The position numbers and the translations under genes were made by a program. From positions 620,001-684,000 of the forward strand of contig OZ251236.1 in assembly GCA_965240325.2 (NCBI GenBank): a DNA stretch of 64,000 nt, read 5' to 3'. Within the stretch, counting starts at the first letter, position 1; every line of letters starts with the position of its first letter. This document shows positions 63,016-64,000 of this stretch, piece by piece. Source of the DNA: Rebecca billardiae RCC1528. Lineage: Eukaryota > Haptophyta. A model generated the notes under the pieces. The model saw only the letters and a list, made by a program, of their open reading frames with translations. It did no database searches and was not told the DNA's origin.

Positions 63016-64000
63016 ATGCGCCGCTCGTCGACCCTCACGCTCGCAGCCTCGGCGGTGCGCCCACGCGTGGGCGGCGTGGCTCGCCGCGCGCTCTCGACCG
63101 CGGTCAAGCGCGAGGAGCGCCTGTCGCACCTGCTCGACGATGACCTCCGCACGCTGGATCCGGAGGTGTTCGATGTGATCGAGAAGGAGAAGTGCCGCCA
63201 GCGCACGTCGCTCACGCTGATCCCGTCGGAGAACTACACCTCGTCCGCCGTGCTCGAGGCGCTCGGCTCGGTCATGCAGAACAAGTATTCGGAGGGCTAC
63301 CCGGGCGCGCGGTACTACGGAGGGAACGAGTGGATCGACGCGGCCGAGAGCATGTGCAGGAAGCGCGCGCTCGATGCGTTCGGGCTCGACCCGGAGAAGT
63401 GGGGCGTGAACGTGCAGCCGCTCTCGGGCTCGCCCGCCAACATGTACGTCTTCACCGCGTGCATGAAGCCGCACGACCGCCTGATGGGCCTCGACCTGCC
63501 GCACGGCGGCCACCTGAGCCACGGCTTTCAGACCGAGACCAAGAAGGTGAGCGCCGTGTCGATCTACTTCGAGACGTTCCCGTACCGGCTGGACGAGTCG
63601 ACCGGGCTGATCGACTACGACGCGCTGCAGACGTCGGCGGGCATCATCCGGCCAAAGCTCATCATCGCCGGCACGTCCGCGTACTCGCGCCACATCGACT
63701 ACGCGCGCATGCGCCAGATCGCCGACTCGGTCGGCGCGTACATGATGTCGGACATGGCGCACATCGCCGGGCTGGTCGCGGCGGGCGTGGTGCCCAGCCC
63801 GTTCGAGCACTCGGACGTGGTGACCACCACCACGCACAAGTCGCTCCGCGGCCCGCGCGGCTCGATGATCTTCTACCGCAAGGGCAAGCGCGGCACCAAC
63901 AAGAAGGGAGAGGACGTCATGTACAACCTCGAGGGCCCGATCAACTCGGCGGTGTTCCCGGGGCACCAGGGCGGGCCGCACAACCACACGATCACGGCGC
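63016..64000 (+). CDS. SHMT: Serine hydroxymethyltransferase, 5' part (runs off window)
   Basis: At least 328 codons from Met63016, open to the window edge. The N-terminus is Arg/Ser/Ala-rich ([20 protein letters not shown], then [14 protein letters not shown]), a good mitochondrial presequence. Family blocks are [82 protein letters not shown] and the PLP lysine Lys275 in [13 protein letters not shown]. The enzyme converts serine and tetrahydrofolate to glycine and 5,10-methylene-THF. No intron is seen in this part. The C-terminal third lies outside the window. Confidence 0.93.
   Translation, partial: MRRSSTLTLAASAVRPRVGGVARRALSTAVKREERLSHLLDDDLRTLDPEVFDVIEKEKCRQRTSLTLIPSENYTSSAVLEALGSVMQNKYSEGYPGARYYGGNEWIDAAESMCRKRALDAFGLDPEKWGVNVQPLSGSPANMYVFTACMKPHDRLMGLDLPHGGHLSHGFQTETKKVSAVSIYFETFPYRLDESTGLIDYDALQTSAGIIRPKLIIAGTSAYSRHIDYARMRQIADSVGAYMMSDMAHIAGLVAAGVVPSPFEHSDVVTTTTHKSLRGPRGSMIFYRKGKRGTNKKGEDVMYNLEGPINSAVFPGHQGGPHNHTITA

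Overview
This is a GC-rich nuclear window from a microbial eukaryote. Genes carry spliceosomal introns of roughly 90-510 bp, most with a GTGCG(C/T) donor, and N-terminal signal, anchor or targeting segments are present. Among the proteins are RFT1, a SIRT6-type sirtuin, a complex III hinge subunit, SHMT, TFIIB and an Lsm11-like protein. Several features resemble haptophyte algae (Emiliania/Prymnesium type): a leucine-rich-repeat protein with a very long Pro/Ser stalk, a polytopic protein with a TIR-like domain, low-complexity inserts inside conserved enzymes, and abundant microsatellites. That lineage call is inference; no database was searched.

Layout. 1-1.9 kb: no confident gene, with a degenerate tandem repeat. 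1.9-10.2 kb: four minus-strand genes (TFIIB-like, Lsm11-like, RNF126/115-like RING-H2 E3, six-TM TIR-like protein). 10.9-12.0 kb: EF-hand plus SPRY-like protein. 12.9-15.0 kb: small C2-like protein divergent from an ETNPPL-type aminotransferase. 15.4-21.7 kb: large PATROL1/UNC-13 (MUN) type protein, divergent from a small coiled-coil protein. 21.7-23.9 kb: repeat-bearing intergenic DNA. 23.9-35.7 kb: what appears to be one minus-strand gene of at least 12 exons. Read 5' to 3' it encodes a 22-residue minisatellite repeat (about 44 copies), hydrophobic segments, an N-cap-like region, six LRRs on separate phase-matched exons, about 900 residues of (PPPS)n, a globular region and a multi-TM C-terminus. 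35.7-40.8 kb: repeat-rich DNA with a 227-bp MITE-like element. 40.8-48.5 kb: secreted O-methyltransferase, coiled-coil/TPR protein and a pseudokinase-HECT ligase. 48.5-51.2 kb: repeat-rich DNA. 51.2-64 kb: unknown coiled-coil protein, SIRT6-like sirtuin, QCR6, a five-TM protein, a FAM210/DUF1279-like protein, RFT1, a mannitol-dehydrogenase-family enzyme and the 5' part of SHMT, which runs off the window.

Organisation. Many genes sit in divergent pairs with short shared upstream regions (about 80-550 bp), which suggests compact bidirectional promoters. Exon junctions quoted here were worked out by hand from GT/AG sites, phase and protein-family continuity. No transcript evidence was available. 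Family names rest on motif recognition and not on searches.
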